DNA of 64,000 bases from an uncultured Collinsella sp. (GTDB taxonomy: Bacteria > Actinomycetota > Coriobacteriia > Coriobacteriales > Coriobacteriaceae): assembly GCA_902497025.1 (NCBI GenBank), contig CABVDJ010000003.1, positions 78,984 to 142,983 of the forward strand, read 5' to 3'. Below, piece by piece: positions 51,232 to 59,803 of this stretch; position 1 is the stretch's first letter; each line of letters starts with the position of its first letter. A program made the position numbers and the translations under genes. Under the pieces are notes generated by a model, which did not search any database, was not told the origin of the DNA, and saw only the letters and a list, made by a program, of their open reading frames with translations.

Positions 51232-51483
51232 ATGAAGGTTTCTGAAGTTTCCGAGACCCAGGCCGATAACCTGGTCCACATGCTCGACGCTTACGCCGAG
51301 AAGGGTGGCCACCACCTGAACATCAACGTCTTCAACCGTGAGACGCTGCTCGACGCTCAGGCTCACCCCGAGAAGTATCCGCAGCTGACCATCCGCGTTT
51401 CCGGCTATGCCGTGAACTTCCACACGCTCACCAAGGAGCAGCAGGACGAGGTCATTGCGCGTACCTTCCACGACAAGTTCTAA
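51232..51483 (+). CDS. autonomous glycyl-radical domain of pyruvate formate-lyase
   Basis: 83 aa. It contains GGHHLNINVFNRETLLDA, PEKYPQLTIRVSGYAVNF with radical Gly58, and LTKEQQDEVIARTFHDKF. It aligns with the last about 80 residues of PflB and with the C-terminal part of YfiD/GrcA, but lacks the YfiD N-terminal half. With the upstream core it completes one PFL, so it is a split subunit rather than just a repair part. Own ATG and RBS GAAGGAGA. Confidence 0.92.
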   Translation: MKVSEVSETQADNLVHMLDAYAEKGGHHLNINVFNRETLLDAQAHPEKYPQLTIRVSGYAVNFHTLTKEQQDEVIARTFHDKF

Positions 51484-51507
51484 AGGGGTTTAACTCCCGC
51501 AGGATCG

Positions 51508-51633
51508 CCGGGCCGCTTTGGGTTACTTTCCAAAACGTCCTCGGACATGCAAAGGGCTCCGCTGCGCGCTTCGCGCGGCGGAGCCCTTTGCGTCCTGCGG
51601 AAATGTTTTGGAAAGTAACCCAAAGCGGCCCGG
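51508..51633. repeat. double palindrome with conserved internal loops, copy B
   Basis: Perfect 29-bp outer arms (51508-51536 with 51605-51633), conserved GTCCTCGGACATGC and GCGTCCTGCGGAAA, and an apical hairpin 51551-51589 with the same TG bulge and TTC loop as copy A. Arms share no sequence with copy A. Confidence 0.88.
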
Positions 51634-51747
51634 CGGGGGTCCTGTGTAGTCACCCTTTAGGCGGAACTCTCCTAATTATTTGGATGAGTCGTTTACTTAC
51701 TTGTGCTGTTACCGTCTTCCCGCTGTTGTTGGGGTATGCTTTGTTCG

Positions 51748-51765
51748 TATGTAAACGTATGACAT
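51748..51765. promoter_or_regulatory. ScrR-type operator upstream of its own gene
   Basis: TATGTAAACGTATGACAT is a near palindrome resembling the sites upstream of the GH32 gene at 52979. Likely autoregulation. Confidence 0.6.
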
Positions 51766-51784
51766 GTTGATGGGGGAGGGTGCT

Positions 51785-52795
51785 ATGGCTCGCGAGGGCG
51801 CTCGTTCTAAGGATTCTGCTAAGCCTGGCATCAAGGAAGTTGCAGCGGTGGCGGGGGTTTCGCCTACTACGGTATCTCGCGTGCTGAATAATCGCGGCTA
51901 TATTAGCCAAGAGACCCGCGATAAGGTCCATGCCGCGATGGAGCGCATCAACTATACGCCCAACGATATCGCCCGTGCCATGCTCAACGGTCGCCTTAAT
52001 CTTATCGGTATGATCGTTCCCTTTGTGAGCAGCCCGTTCCATGCTCAGGTTGTGCAGGCGGTCGAGCGCACGTTGGCGGAAAATGGCTTTAAGATGTTGC
52101 TGTGCAACAGCGCCAATCGACCCGATCTTGAGCGTTCCTATATCGACATGCTCCGCCGCAATATGGTCGACGGCGTCATCGTCAACTCCCTCAATATCGG
52201 TGCCGAGGCATATGCCGAGATGGGCTTGAGCCTGGTTGGCATCGACTGCGATCTTGGCGAGGGCTCTGTCCAGATTGCAAGTGACAGCTATGGCATTGGC
52301 GAGCTCGCCACGCGCCGTCTGATTGATGACGGCTGCAGGCGTATCCTGTGCCTGCGCAGCAATAGCCGCATGCGCATGCCTGCCAATAAGCGTACCGATG
52401 CCTACCTCGATGTTGTTGAGCAGGCCGGCTTGTCCGCGCTTGTCCGTGAGGTTGAGTTCGTTAAGCCCGACGACGAAAAGGGCGCGGTCGTTGCGAAGAT
52501 CCTCGATGAGAACCCCGATATTGACGGCATCTTTGCGGGAGACGATACGATGGCGGCCATCTGTCTCAACGTGATGAAGCAGCGCGGCTTGAGCGCTCCA
52601 GACGACATTAAGGTCGTGGGCGCGGATGGTGCCCGCCGCACTATGACGTTTATGCCTGACTTAACAACCGTACGTCAAGATATCGATCGCATCGGAGAGC
52701 TCGCGGCGCAATCCATCATTGCTCTTATTAACGGTGAAAAGCCCGAGTCGAATATCAAGCTTCCCGTTGAGCTTATCGAGGGCAAAACCGCGTAG
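51785..52795 (+). CDS. LacI-family repressor of the sucrose/fructoside locus (ScrR-like)
   Basis: 336 aa. HTH GIKEVAAVAGVSPTTVSRVLNN; CcpA/ScrR-like core with IGMIVPFVSSPFHAQVVQAVE, GIFAGDDTMAAICL and IKVVGADG. ATG 51785 follows GGGAGGG. It sits upstream of and in line with GH32a, EIIBC and scrB, with matching operator sites before itself and before GH32a. The C-terminal effector domain is unlike the four lac/gal LacI proteins. Confidence 0.9.
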   Translation: MAREGARSKDSAKPGIKEVAAVAGVSPTTVSRVLNNRGYISQETRDKVHAAMERINYTPNDIARAMLNGRLNLIGMIVPFVSSPFHAQVVQAVERTLAENGFKMLLCNSANRPDLERSYIDMLRRNMVDGVIVNSLNIGAEAYAEMGLSLVGIDCDLGEGSVQIASDSYGIGELATRRLIDDGCRRILCLRSNSRMRMPANKRTDAYLDVVEQAGLSALVREVEFVKPDDEKGAVVAKILDENPDIDGIFAGDDTMAAICLNVMKQRGLSAPDDIKVVGADGARRTMTFMPDLTTVRQDIDRIGELAAQSIIALINGEKPESNIKLPVELIEGKTA

Positions 52796-52847
52796 TTCAT
52801 CCCGTGCCAAAAGAATTCCTCAAACGCCTCTGATGACCGTTCACCGG

Positions 52848-52936
52848 CATATGTCAACCGTTTGCCGACGACTGGAACTGCGAAAAGACGTATTGGTGTG
52901 AAAACGTTTGACATATGAAAACGATTGACATATCTT
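52848..52936 (+). promoter_or_regulatory. promoter and ScrR operators of the sucrose operon
   Basis: A -35 TTGACA (52908-52913) and -10 TATCTT (52931-52936) are 17 bp apart. Operator-like sites overlap or flank them: 52848-52867 (ATATGTCAACCGTTTGCC), 52897-52916 (GTGTGAAAACGTTTGACATA) and 52915-52934 (ATGAAAACGATTGACATA). Confidence 0.7.
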
Positions 52937-52978
52937 GCCATTGTACCGAGTTAGTATGTCGTGGAAAGGAAGTCTCGG

Positions 52979-54361
52979 ATGCACAAGGTGTATTACCAGC
53001 CTGAGGGAATTTGGGTAGGCGACATCATGCCGTACGGCGAGGACGGCACGTTCTATCTCTATCATCAGCGTGACACGCGTAACCCCGAACCTTTCGGAGA
53101 GCCGTTTGGCTGGGCACTCGCTACGACCAAGGATTTCGTCAACTACAAGGACTTTGGCGAGAGCCTTGAGCGTGGCGGCGACGAGGAAGTCGACCAGTAC
53201 ATTTATGCCGGCACGGTGTTTAAGGTGGGCGACAAGTACCATGCGCTCTACACTGGTTGCAATCGCGATAAGGTCCGCGCACGTTTGATGAAGCAGGTTC
53301 TTCTTCACGCAACGAGCGACGACGCCGTCAAGTGGGAGAAGAACATCGCCGAGACGCTGCTTCCGCCCCAGGAGGGTTACGATGACCGCAACTGGCGCGA
53401 TCCCTTTGTGCTTTGGGATGAGGAGAACGAAGAGTACATGCTCATCCTCGGCACGCGTGTGGGCGAGGACAAGCGTCTGATGACCGGCCGCCTGGTCAAG
53501 TTCACCTCCAAGGATCTGACCAACTGGGAGTTCCAGGGCGACTGGTGGAACCCGGGCCTGTACACCATGTTTGAGATGCCTGATCTCTTTAAGATGGGCG
53601 ACTGGTGGTACCTCGTCTTTTCCGAGTACAGCGACGGCAACAAGACCCGTTACCGCATGTCCAAGTCCATCAACGGTCCTTGGATTACCCCCGCTGACGA
53701 CTCCTTCGACGGCCGCGCGTACTACGCCGCTCGCACCGCATTCGATGGCGAGCGTCGCGTTCTCTTTGGTTGGGTTCCTACGCGTGACGAGGGCGGCGAC
53801 CCCAGCTCTTACCTATGGGGTGGCACCTTTATGCCCCTCGAGATCGTTCAGCGTGCCGACGGAACGCTCGGCACCAAGCTCCCCGACAGCATGCTTGGCG
53901 CCTTTGGCGAGGCTAAGGCAGTCGAGACCTTTGAGCTTTCCTGCGAGTCGGGCAAGGTCGAGCAGGTGCTCGCCGCGGATGCCGGCTCCACCTACTTGCT
54001 CGATGCCGACATTGAGCTCGGCGGTAACGCTGCCGGCTTCTCGGTCAAGTTCGCCGAGGACGCCGAGACCGGTCTTGCCTATGAGTTCCGCGCCAACCTG
54101 CGCGAGGGCAAGCTCGAGTTCACGCCGGCTCCCCAGTACCCGTGGTTCCAGGTCAACAACATGGGCCTCGAGCGTCCGTTGTTCTTTAAGGGCGAGGGCA
54201 CTCACCATGTGCGTCTGGTCGTCGACGACGACATCGCGACCATCTTTGTCGATGATGTTGCGCTCAACGCTCGCTTCTGCAACAAGCAGGGCCAGGGTGT
54301 GGCGCTTACCGTCACCGACGGTGCGCTCAAGTGCGCAAACGCAACGATCGCGTCTCTGTAG
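52979..54361 (+). CDS. GH32-type beta-fructosidase, atypical motifs
   Basis: 460 aa, five-bladed propeller plus C-terminal beta-sandwich (from about 305). GH32 triad: the nucleophile Asp is probably D15 in WVGDIMPYGEDGTFYLYH (instead of WMNDPNG), transition-state R140-D141-P142 in WRDPFV, and acid/base E199 in FEMPDLF (ECPDLF usually). The variant motifs suggest a substrate other than plain sucrose-6-P, such as a fructan fragment. No signal peptide. ATG 52979 follows AAAGGAAG; 45 nt before the EIIBC gene. Confidence 0.85.
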   Translation: MHKVYYQPEGIWVGDIMPYGEDGTFYLYHQRDTRNPEPFGEPFGWALATTKDFVNYKDFGESLERGGDEEVDQYIYAGTVFKVGDKYHALYTGCNRDKVRARLMKQVLLHATSDDAVKWEKNIAETLLPPQEGYDDRNWRDPFVLWDEENEEYMLILGTRVGEDKRLMTGRLVKFTSKDLTNWEFQGDWWNPGLYTMFEMPDLFKMGDWWYLVFSEYSDGNKTRYRMSKSINGPWITPADDSFDGRAYYAARTAFDGERRVLFGWVPTRDEGGDPSSYLWGGTFMPLEIVQRADGTLGTKLPDSMLGAFGEAKAVETFELSCESGKVEQVLAADAGSTYLLDADIELGGNAAGFSVKFAEDAETGLAYEFRANLREGKLEFTPAPQYPWFQVNNMGLERPLFFKGEGTHHVRLVVDDDIATIFVDDVALNARFCNKQGQGVALTVTDGALKCANATIASL

Positions 54362-54406
54362 CGGCAACGAACCGTTTTATGATTTAGAAAAGGAATGGAG
54401 AGGAAC

Positions 54407-55858
54407 ATGGACTACAAGGCAGTGTCCCAGCAAGTCGTCGACAACGTCGGCGGACTGGAGAACATCGAGGGCGCCACGCATTGCGTGACCCGTCTGCGTC
54501 TGGTGCTCAAGGATACGAGCAAATACAACAAGGCCGAGCTCGAGAACATCGATGGCGTCAAGGGCGTGCTGTACAACAGCGGCCAGCTCATGATCATCTT
54601 TGGTACCGGTACCGTCAACAAGGTTTACGACGCCTTTATGGCTCTGACTGGCGTCAAGGAGATCAGCGCTTCCGAGGTCAAGGGTGCCGAGGCGGACAAG
54701 AAAGGCAAGTTCTTCTCGGTCCTCAAGGTGTTCTCGGACATCTTTATCCCCATCATTCCTGCCTTCGTCGGTGCCGCTATCATCATCGGCCTTAAGTCGC
54801 TGATCGTTGCCAACGGCCTCTTTGGCATGGAGGGCAGCCTCGCCGATCACAGCGAGTTCCTCAAGAACCTCGCAAGCTTCTTTGCCATTATCGCCACCAC
54901 GTTCGACTACCTGCCTGTCCTGGTTATGTACAGCGCGGTCAAGCGTTTTGGCGGTAACCCGATCCTGGGCATCCTCGTCGGTATCGTCATGGTTCACCCG
55001 AGCCTCATGAACCGCAACACGTTCGTTATGGACCCGACGGGTGCTGAGTACTGGAACTTCGGTCCGCTATCCATTCCCATGGTTGCTTTCCAGGGCGGTG
55101 TGTTCCCCGCAATCCTGACTGCCTGGTTTATGGCTAAGGTCGAAAAGATTGCCCAGAAGTACATCCCCGAGGTCGTTTCGTTCGTCTTTGTCCCGACCGT
55201 TACCCTGATTCTTGCTAACGTTGCCCTGTTCACCGTGTTCGGCCCGCTCGGCAACCTGATCGGTGACGTCCTCGCCGGCGTAATCGATATCCTGTACAAC
55301 AGGATGGGCGTCTTTGGTGCCTTTGTCTTCGCCGCGTTCCTGCAGCCGCTCGTCGTTACCGGTACGCATCAGTTCATCCAGGGTATCGAGGCAAACCTTG
55401 TTGCCACGACTGGCTTCAACTACATCCAGGCCATCTGGTCGGTTTCCATCATCGCCCAGGGCGGCGGCGCCATCGGTATGTACCTCATTCACAAGAAGCA
55501 CTCCAAAGAGCGCAACATCTGCATGTCGTCCTTTATCCCGACGCTGGTCGGAATCTCCGAGCCCGCTATCTTTGCTGCAAACATGCGCTATTCGATCATT
55601 CCGTTCATCTGCGCATGCATCGGTGCAGGCTGCGGCGGTGCCTTCGTCAAGCTCTTTGAGGTGCGCGCTATCGGTCAGGGTCTGACCGGCGTGCTTGGCC
55701 TGCTCATCGTCACGCCCGAGACCCTCGTGTGGTATGTGGCTGGCAATCTCATCGCCTTTATCGTGCCGATCGTCTTGATCTTTGCCTACAACAAGGCAAA
55801 GGGCGTGCCGACCACCGATGAAGAGGGCGCTGGCGCTGGCTTCGACGTTAGCTTCTAG
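54407..55858 (+). CDS. scrA: PTS EIIBC component, sucrose/beta-glucoside type
   Basis: 483 aa permease. The N-terminal EIIB domain has phospho-Cys C26 in GATHCVTRLR; the EIIC domain has about ten hydrophobic segments with GTHQFIQGIEANL and GISEPAIFAANMR. It lacks a fused EIIA, so it must use a Glc-type EIIA encoded elsewhere. ATG 54407 is chosen over 54395 for RBS spacing. Between two GH32 genes, so sucrose or a fructoside is the likely substrate. Confidence 0.88.
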   Translation: MDYKAVSQQVVDNVGGLENIEGATHCVTRLRLVLKDTSKYNKAELENIDGVKGVLYNSGQLMIIFGTGTVNKVYDAFMALTGVKEISASEVKGAEADKKGKFFSVLKVFSDIFIPIIPAFVGAAIIIGLKSLIVANGLFGMEGSLADHSEFLKNLASFFAIIATTFDYLPVLVMYSAVKRFGGNPILGILVGIVMVHPSLMNRNTFVMDPTGAEYWNFGPLSIPMVAFQGGVFPAILTAWFMAKVEKIAQKYIPEVVSFVFVPTVTLILANVALFTVFGPLGNLIGDVLAGVIDILYNRMGVFGAFVFAAFLQPLVVTGTHQFIQGIEANLVATTGFNYIQAIWSVSIIAQGGGAIGMYLIHKKHSKERNICMSSFIPTLVGISEPAIFAANMRYSIIPFICACIGAGCGGAFVKLFEVRAIGQGLTGVLGLLIVTPETLVWYVAGNLIAFIVPIVLIFAYNKAKGVPTTDEEGAGAGFDVSF

Positions 55859-55897
55859 TTGAGCCGTTCAGTGTAATCTGAGGATAAGTCCATTTGA

Positions 55898-55935
55898 GGA
55901 AGGGCGTTCGACTCGTGTGAGTCGAGCGTCCTTCC
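55898..55935 (+). other. intercistronic stem-loop scrA-scrB
   Basis: 17-bp arms (55898-55914 with 55919-55935, two wobbles) around GTGT. Followed by CCCATAG, so no U-run. Same kind of element as in the lac modules. Confidence 0.7.
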
Positions 55936-55959
55936 CCATAGACGAGAAAGTCAACGGCG

Positions 55960-57402
55960 ATGTTAAATCAAAAAAACAAGGTGACACGCGCGGACTATGA
56001 GCAGTGGCGTGTCGGACAGGATGAGACGGCGGCTCGCATCGCGTCCGACCCCGATAGGCTTCTGTTCCATGTGGAGCCTGAGCTTGGCTGGCTCAACGAC
56101 CCCAACGGTTTGGTTCAGATTGGTGATACGTATCACATCTATCATCAATACGATCCGTTCGATGCTGCGCATGGCGGTCCAGTGCTTTGGAACCATCTGA
56201 CGACAAAGGATTTTGTGACGTACGAGAATCACGGCCCCGTGCTGTTCCCCGATTCCGATTTGGATTCGAGCGGAGCGTATTCTGGTTCTGCCTTTGTACG
56301 TGATGGCAAGATTCACTACTTCTATACCGGCAACGTCAAGCATTTTGACCGCGATGATTACGACTACGTGTTGACGGGCCGTGAGCAAAACCAGATTCAT
56401 ATGGTTGCCGAGAATCCCGACGAATTGGGCGAGAAGCGCATGGCTGTTGGACCAGTCGATTACCCCGACGATATCGGTACGCACGTGCGCGACCCCAAGA
56501 TCCTTGAGCACGATGGTATCTACTACATGGTTCTGGGCGCTCGTACGAAAGACGACCGTGGCTGCGTGCTTGTCTATACCTCGCGCAATCTTGAGGACTG
56601 GAGCTATGCGACGCGCATTGAGCTGGGCGAGAAGTTTGGCTTTATGTGGGAGTGCCCCGATCTGTTTGAGCTCGATGGCGAGCTTATTCTCGTTTGCTGT
56701 CCGCAGGGTGTGCCTGCCGATGGTTGGCGTTACCGCAATCCGCATCAGTGCGTGTGGTTCCCCATCGAGGCCGATTGGGAGGCGCCGAGCTTTAAAATCG
56801 TCGGGCAGGGCATGCCCCCAATGGTCGATGCCGGTTTTGATTTCTATGCTCCGCAGTCCTTTGAGGATGCTGCAGGCCGGCGTTTGATGATCGGATGGTC
56901 GGGTTGCCCCGACGCGACGGCAGAAAACCCGACGGTGGCGCGCGGGTGGCAGTGCGCGTTGACGGTGCCGCGAGAGCTGAGCATACGCGATGGTAAGCTC
57001 TGCCAGCAGCCGGCGCACGAGATTGAGAGGATGCGCGGCGACTGCGTTCGCGCGACAGGCGGTGAAACCGTTGAGGAGCCGGGCCGCCTGTTTGATCTTG
57101 TGGTTTCCTGTGAAGGCGCCAAGATGGTCGAGCTCGAAATCCGCAAGGGTGTCTTTGTGCATTATGCGGACGGGATGCTTTCCCTCGACATGGGTAATGA
57201 AGGCTATGGGCGAGACCGGAGGTCGATTGAGCTCAGTGAACTTCGCGACCTGCGCATACTTTCGGACACTACGATGGTCGAGATTTTTGCCAACAGCGGC
57301 GAGGCGGCACTTACGAGCCGTACCTATTCGCCGGCGGTTTCGGCGATGGGGTTGCATGCCGAGGGTGCGGCGTCGATGGATTTCTACCGCCTCGCTCATT
57401 AA
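55960..57402 (+). CDS. scrB: sucrose-6-phosphate hydrolase, GH32
   Basis: 480 aa cytosolic GH32. Canonical motifs: GWLNDPNG (nucleophile D47), HVRDPKI and MWECPDLFEL (acid/base Glu). A C-terminal sandwich module follows residue about 340. It would split imported sucrose-6-P to glucose-6-P and fructose. The Shine-Dalgarno (GAGAAAG) is weak and distant. Last gene of the scr cluster. Confidence 0.93.
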   Translation: MLNQKNKVTRADYEQWRVGQDETAARIASDPDRLLFHVEPELGWLNDPNGLVQIGDTYHIYHQYDPFDAAHGGPVLWNHLTTKDFVTYENHGPVLFPDSDLDSSGAYSGSAFVRDGKIHYFYTGNVKHFDRDDYDYVLTGREQNQIHMVAENPDELGEKRMAVGPVDYPDDIGTHVRDPKILEHDGIYYMVLGARTKDDRGCVLVYTSRNLEDWSYATRIELGEKFGFMWECPDLFELDGELILVCCPQGVPADGWRYRNPHQCVWFPIEADWEAPSFKIVGQGMPPMVDAGFDFYAPQSFEDAAGRRLMIGWSGCPDATAENPTVARGWQCALTVPRELSIRDGKLCQQPAHEIERMRGDCVRATGGETVEEPGRLFDLVVSCEGAKMVELEIRKGVFVHYADGMLSLDMGNEGYGRDRRSIELSELRDLRILSDTTMVEIFANSGEAALTSRTYSPAVSAMGLHAEGAASMDFYRLAH

Positions 57403-57554
57403 CCGTGCATGGAGCACGATTGGACTTGTTGGGCGGAATGTGTCGCAGTTGCCGCGGCCAGCTACCGCTTATCGCGTATAGCGACCGTTTGCGGAATAAG
57501 TAACACTCCTTAATAAACCGTGTAGAATCTCAAATAAGCACGGAGTTTTCCAGG

Positions 57555-57593
57555 GAGACGCTGTCCTTTGTTGTGTGCAAGGGACGGCGTCTC
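57555..57593 (+). other. leader hairpin upstream of degV gene
   Basis: GAGACGCTGTCCTT pairs imperfectly with AAGGGACGGCGTCTC, followed by CTCTTT. It could be an attenuator or the end of an scrB-side transcript. Confidence 0.45.
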
Positions 57594-57679
57594 TTTGGCG
57601 CTTGGAGGCCGTTCTACAGCAGGACGGTGGACGTGCGTCATATATTGAAAAGCCAATGTCGAGATGGGTCGTGATAAGA

Positions 57680-58534
57680 ATGGGCAAGTATGTAATCGTG
57701 GTTGAGTCTGGGTCGGATGTAACGCCGGAGCTCTGCGAGCGCTACGGCATCGTGCGCGTGCCCATGCATGTCACGATTGGTGACGAGACCGTCGAGGACG
57801 GCTCGATCGATCCGCTCGAGATTTATTCGCGCTGCAACGAGTTTGGTGTGATGCCCAAGACCAGTGGCTGTTCGCCAGCGGATTTTGCGCATGTGTACGA
57901 CCGCATCCATGCCGAGCAACCCGACGCGACTATTTTGCATCTTGCATATTCCGAGGCCACGACCTGTTCGCATCAGTCCTCTAAGATTGCGGCTCAGGGG
58001 CGCGACTACGTGTTCTCCATGGACACGCGCTTTGTCTCGGTGGGCCAGTCGCTCGTTGTCGTCGAGACCGCCAAATACATCGAGGCTCACCCCGATGCCA
58101 CCGTCGACGAGATCTTTGCATTTACGAACTCCGTCATGGACCGCGTGCTGCTGGGCTTTGTTCCTACGGACCTTGCCTTCCTTAAGGCGGGCGGTCGCTT
58201 GTCCAACGTCGCGTTCCTGGGCGCCCATCTGCTCAAGATTAAGCCCTGCATTGAGGTAACGGGCGGCAAGTTCGTGGCGACCAAGAAGTTCCGCGGCTCT
58301 ATGCTCAAATGCGCCCGTGCCTTTATTGACCACATGGTTGCCAAGGGCGAGATTGACTACTCGCACATTGGCCTGGCGTATTCGGTAGGCCTTTCCGAGG
58401 AGCTGCGCGACGACATGGAAATCTATGCGCACGACCTGGGCTTTAAGGACGTTACCTGGACTCAGGTCGGCGGCGTTATCTCGAGCCATTGCGGCCCGAC
58501 TGCCTTCGGCGCGGTGCTCACGCTCAAGGCGTAA
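57680..58534 (+). CDS. DegV family fatty-acid-binding protein
   Basis: 284 aa; DegV proteins bind long-chain fatty acids and, as FakB, present them to the FakA kinase. N-terminal VIVVESGSDVTPEL, the MPKTSGCSPADF loop, LSNVAFLGAHLLKIKPCIEV and a GVISSHCGPTAFGAV C-terminus. ATG 57680 starts the fold; earlier in-frame starts at 57575 and 57656 exist and none has a strong RBS. Single gene with terminator. Confidence 0.88.
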   Translation: MGKYVIVVESGSDVTPELCERYGIVRVPMHVTIGDETVEDGSIDPLEIYSRCNEFGVMPKTSGCSPADFAHVYDRIHAEQPDATILHLAYSEATTCSHQSSKIAAQGRDYVFSMDTRFVSVGQSLVVVETAKYIEAHPDATVDEIFAFTNSVMDRVLLGFVPTDLAFLKAGGRLSNVAFLGAHLLKIKPCIEVTGGKFVATKKFRGSMLKCARAFIDHMVAKGEIDYSHIGLAYSVGLSEELRDDMEIYAHDLGFKDVTWTQVGGVISSHCGPTAFGAVLTLKA

Positions 58535-58565
58535 GGCCTGGTGCCTATCAATATCTATTGCCTCG

Positions 58566-58602
58566 GCGGCGGGTGGGTTGTGATAACCTTCCCGCCGCTT
58601 TT
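58566..58602 (+). terminator. terminator of degV gene
   Basis: GCGGCGGG (58566-58573) pairs with CCCGCCGC (58591-58598), followed by TTTT. Confidence 0.8.
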
Positions 58603-58720
58603 GTGTGGGGCCAAATAGAACAACCCAATTGACCACTAAACCGTTTCACCATCATGCGTATGGGCTAGAATGGCTCTGGCATTTATGTAACTAAAACCAA
58701 TGAGAGGCAAGGTAGCGGGA

Positions 58721-59539
58721 ATGGCTGAGATGACACTCGAGGGTGTGGACGCTCGTCCCGAGGACTCTGCGTTTGCCCTGGGTCGCGTGCATTCGATTGA
58801 GACGATGGGAACGGTCGATGGACCCGGCATCCGCTTTGTGGTGTTTGTTCAGGGCTGCCCCATGCGCTGTGCGTATTGCCACAACCCCGATACCTGGTCG
58901 GTCAACGGCGGCACGATGGTGACCGTCGAGCACCTCATGGACGAGTTCCAGAGTAACCACGAGTTCTATCGCAGCGGCGGAATTACGGTTTCGGGCGGCG
59001 AGCCGCTTCTGCAGCCCGAGTTTTTGGCCGACCTGTTCCGTGCAATGCACAACAACCTCGATGGCCGCGTGCATACCTGCTTGGATAGCTGCGGCTATGC
59101 GTTCGATCCCGCGCATCCCGAGAAGTTCGATGCCGTACTCAACGAGACCGATATGGTGCTGCTCGACATTAAGCACGCCGATCCCGTCGAGCATAAAAAG
59201 CTGACCGGTTGCGATCCCGCACGCATTCTGGCGTTTGGTGATGAGCTCGCGCGTCGCAAGATTAAGGTCGTTATCCGCCACGTGGTGGTGCCGGGCATTA
59301 CCGACACGGTGGAGGAGTGCGAGGCGCTCGGTCGCTTGATTGCCCCGTGGCATAACGTGGTCGGCCTGGAGATGCTGCCGTATCACACCATGGGTGTCGT
59401 CAAATACGAGCAGTTGGGGATTCCCTATAAGCTTGAGGGCGTGCCCCAGATGGATACCGCACGTATGCCCGAGTTGCGCAATGCCGTTATGGCCGGCATG
59501 AAAGAGCGCCGTGCGGAGCTAAAAAACGCCATCGGCTAG
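58721..59539 (+). CDS. pflA: pyruvate formate-lyase activating enzyme
   Basis: Radical-SAM enzyme installing the glycyl radical, here presumably on Gly58 of the small subunit at 51232; 272 aa. The [4Fe-4S] motif C46-x3-C50-x2-C53 (GCPMRCAYC), TMGTVDGPGIRFVVFVQG, TVSGGEPLLQPEF, MLLDIKH-like and RHVVVPG segments. ATG 58721 is chosen because AGCGGGA lies upstream and the N-terminus then matches family length. Located 7 kb from pflB. Confidence 0.92.
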   Translation: MAEMTLEGVDARPEDSAFALGRVHSIETMGTVDGPGIRFVVFVQGCPMRCAYCHNPDTWSVNGGTMVTVEHLMDEFQSNHEFYRSGGITVSGGEPLLQPEFLADLFRAMHNNLDGRVHTCLDSCGYAFDPAHPEKFDAVLNETDMVLLDIKHADPVEHKKLTGCDPARILAFGDELARRKIKVVIRHVVVPGITDTVEECEALGRLIAPWHNVVGLEMLPYHTMGVVKYEQLGIPYKLEGVPQMDTARMPELRNAVMAGMKERRAELKNAIG

Positions 59540-59560
59540 CGTGCCATTTTCGTTCCCCAA

Positions 59561-59595
59561 GGGCACTCATTGGGGACAGACTTAAATGAGTGCCC
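59561..59595. repeat. GGGGAC-type palindrome variant
   Basis: GGGCACTCATT (59561-59571) pairs with AATGAGTGCCC (59585-59595) around TGGGGACAGACTTA-type sequence. Related to the GGGGACGTTCTTAA family with altered arms; it could also terminate pflA. Confidence 0.7.
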
Positions 59596-59803
59596 CTGGG
59601 CACCAAGTTGATTGCTAAAGAGCCCCGTCCTTAAAAGACTGCTCTCTGGGTTGCGGTGAGATGCGCAACAGAATCGTGCCATTTGGATAAATACGCTTGT
59701 GGTTTCTTTAAAGACACCTTAAACGCCGCTGAATATCTTTGGAAAGAAATGCCTGCTCGGTATCATACTGCTCGTATATAAACGGTGGCAGTCAGGAGAC
59801 CAC

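Noticed and set aside
49095..51483. Split PFL as a simple frameshift or nonsense mutation
   Set aside because: The two genes are separated by 85 nt with two hairpins, an RBS and a proper ATG, and no radical-domain codons are found in any frame of the gap.
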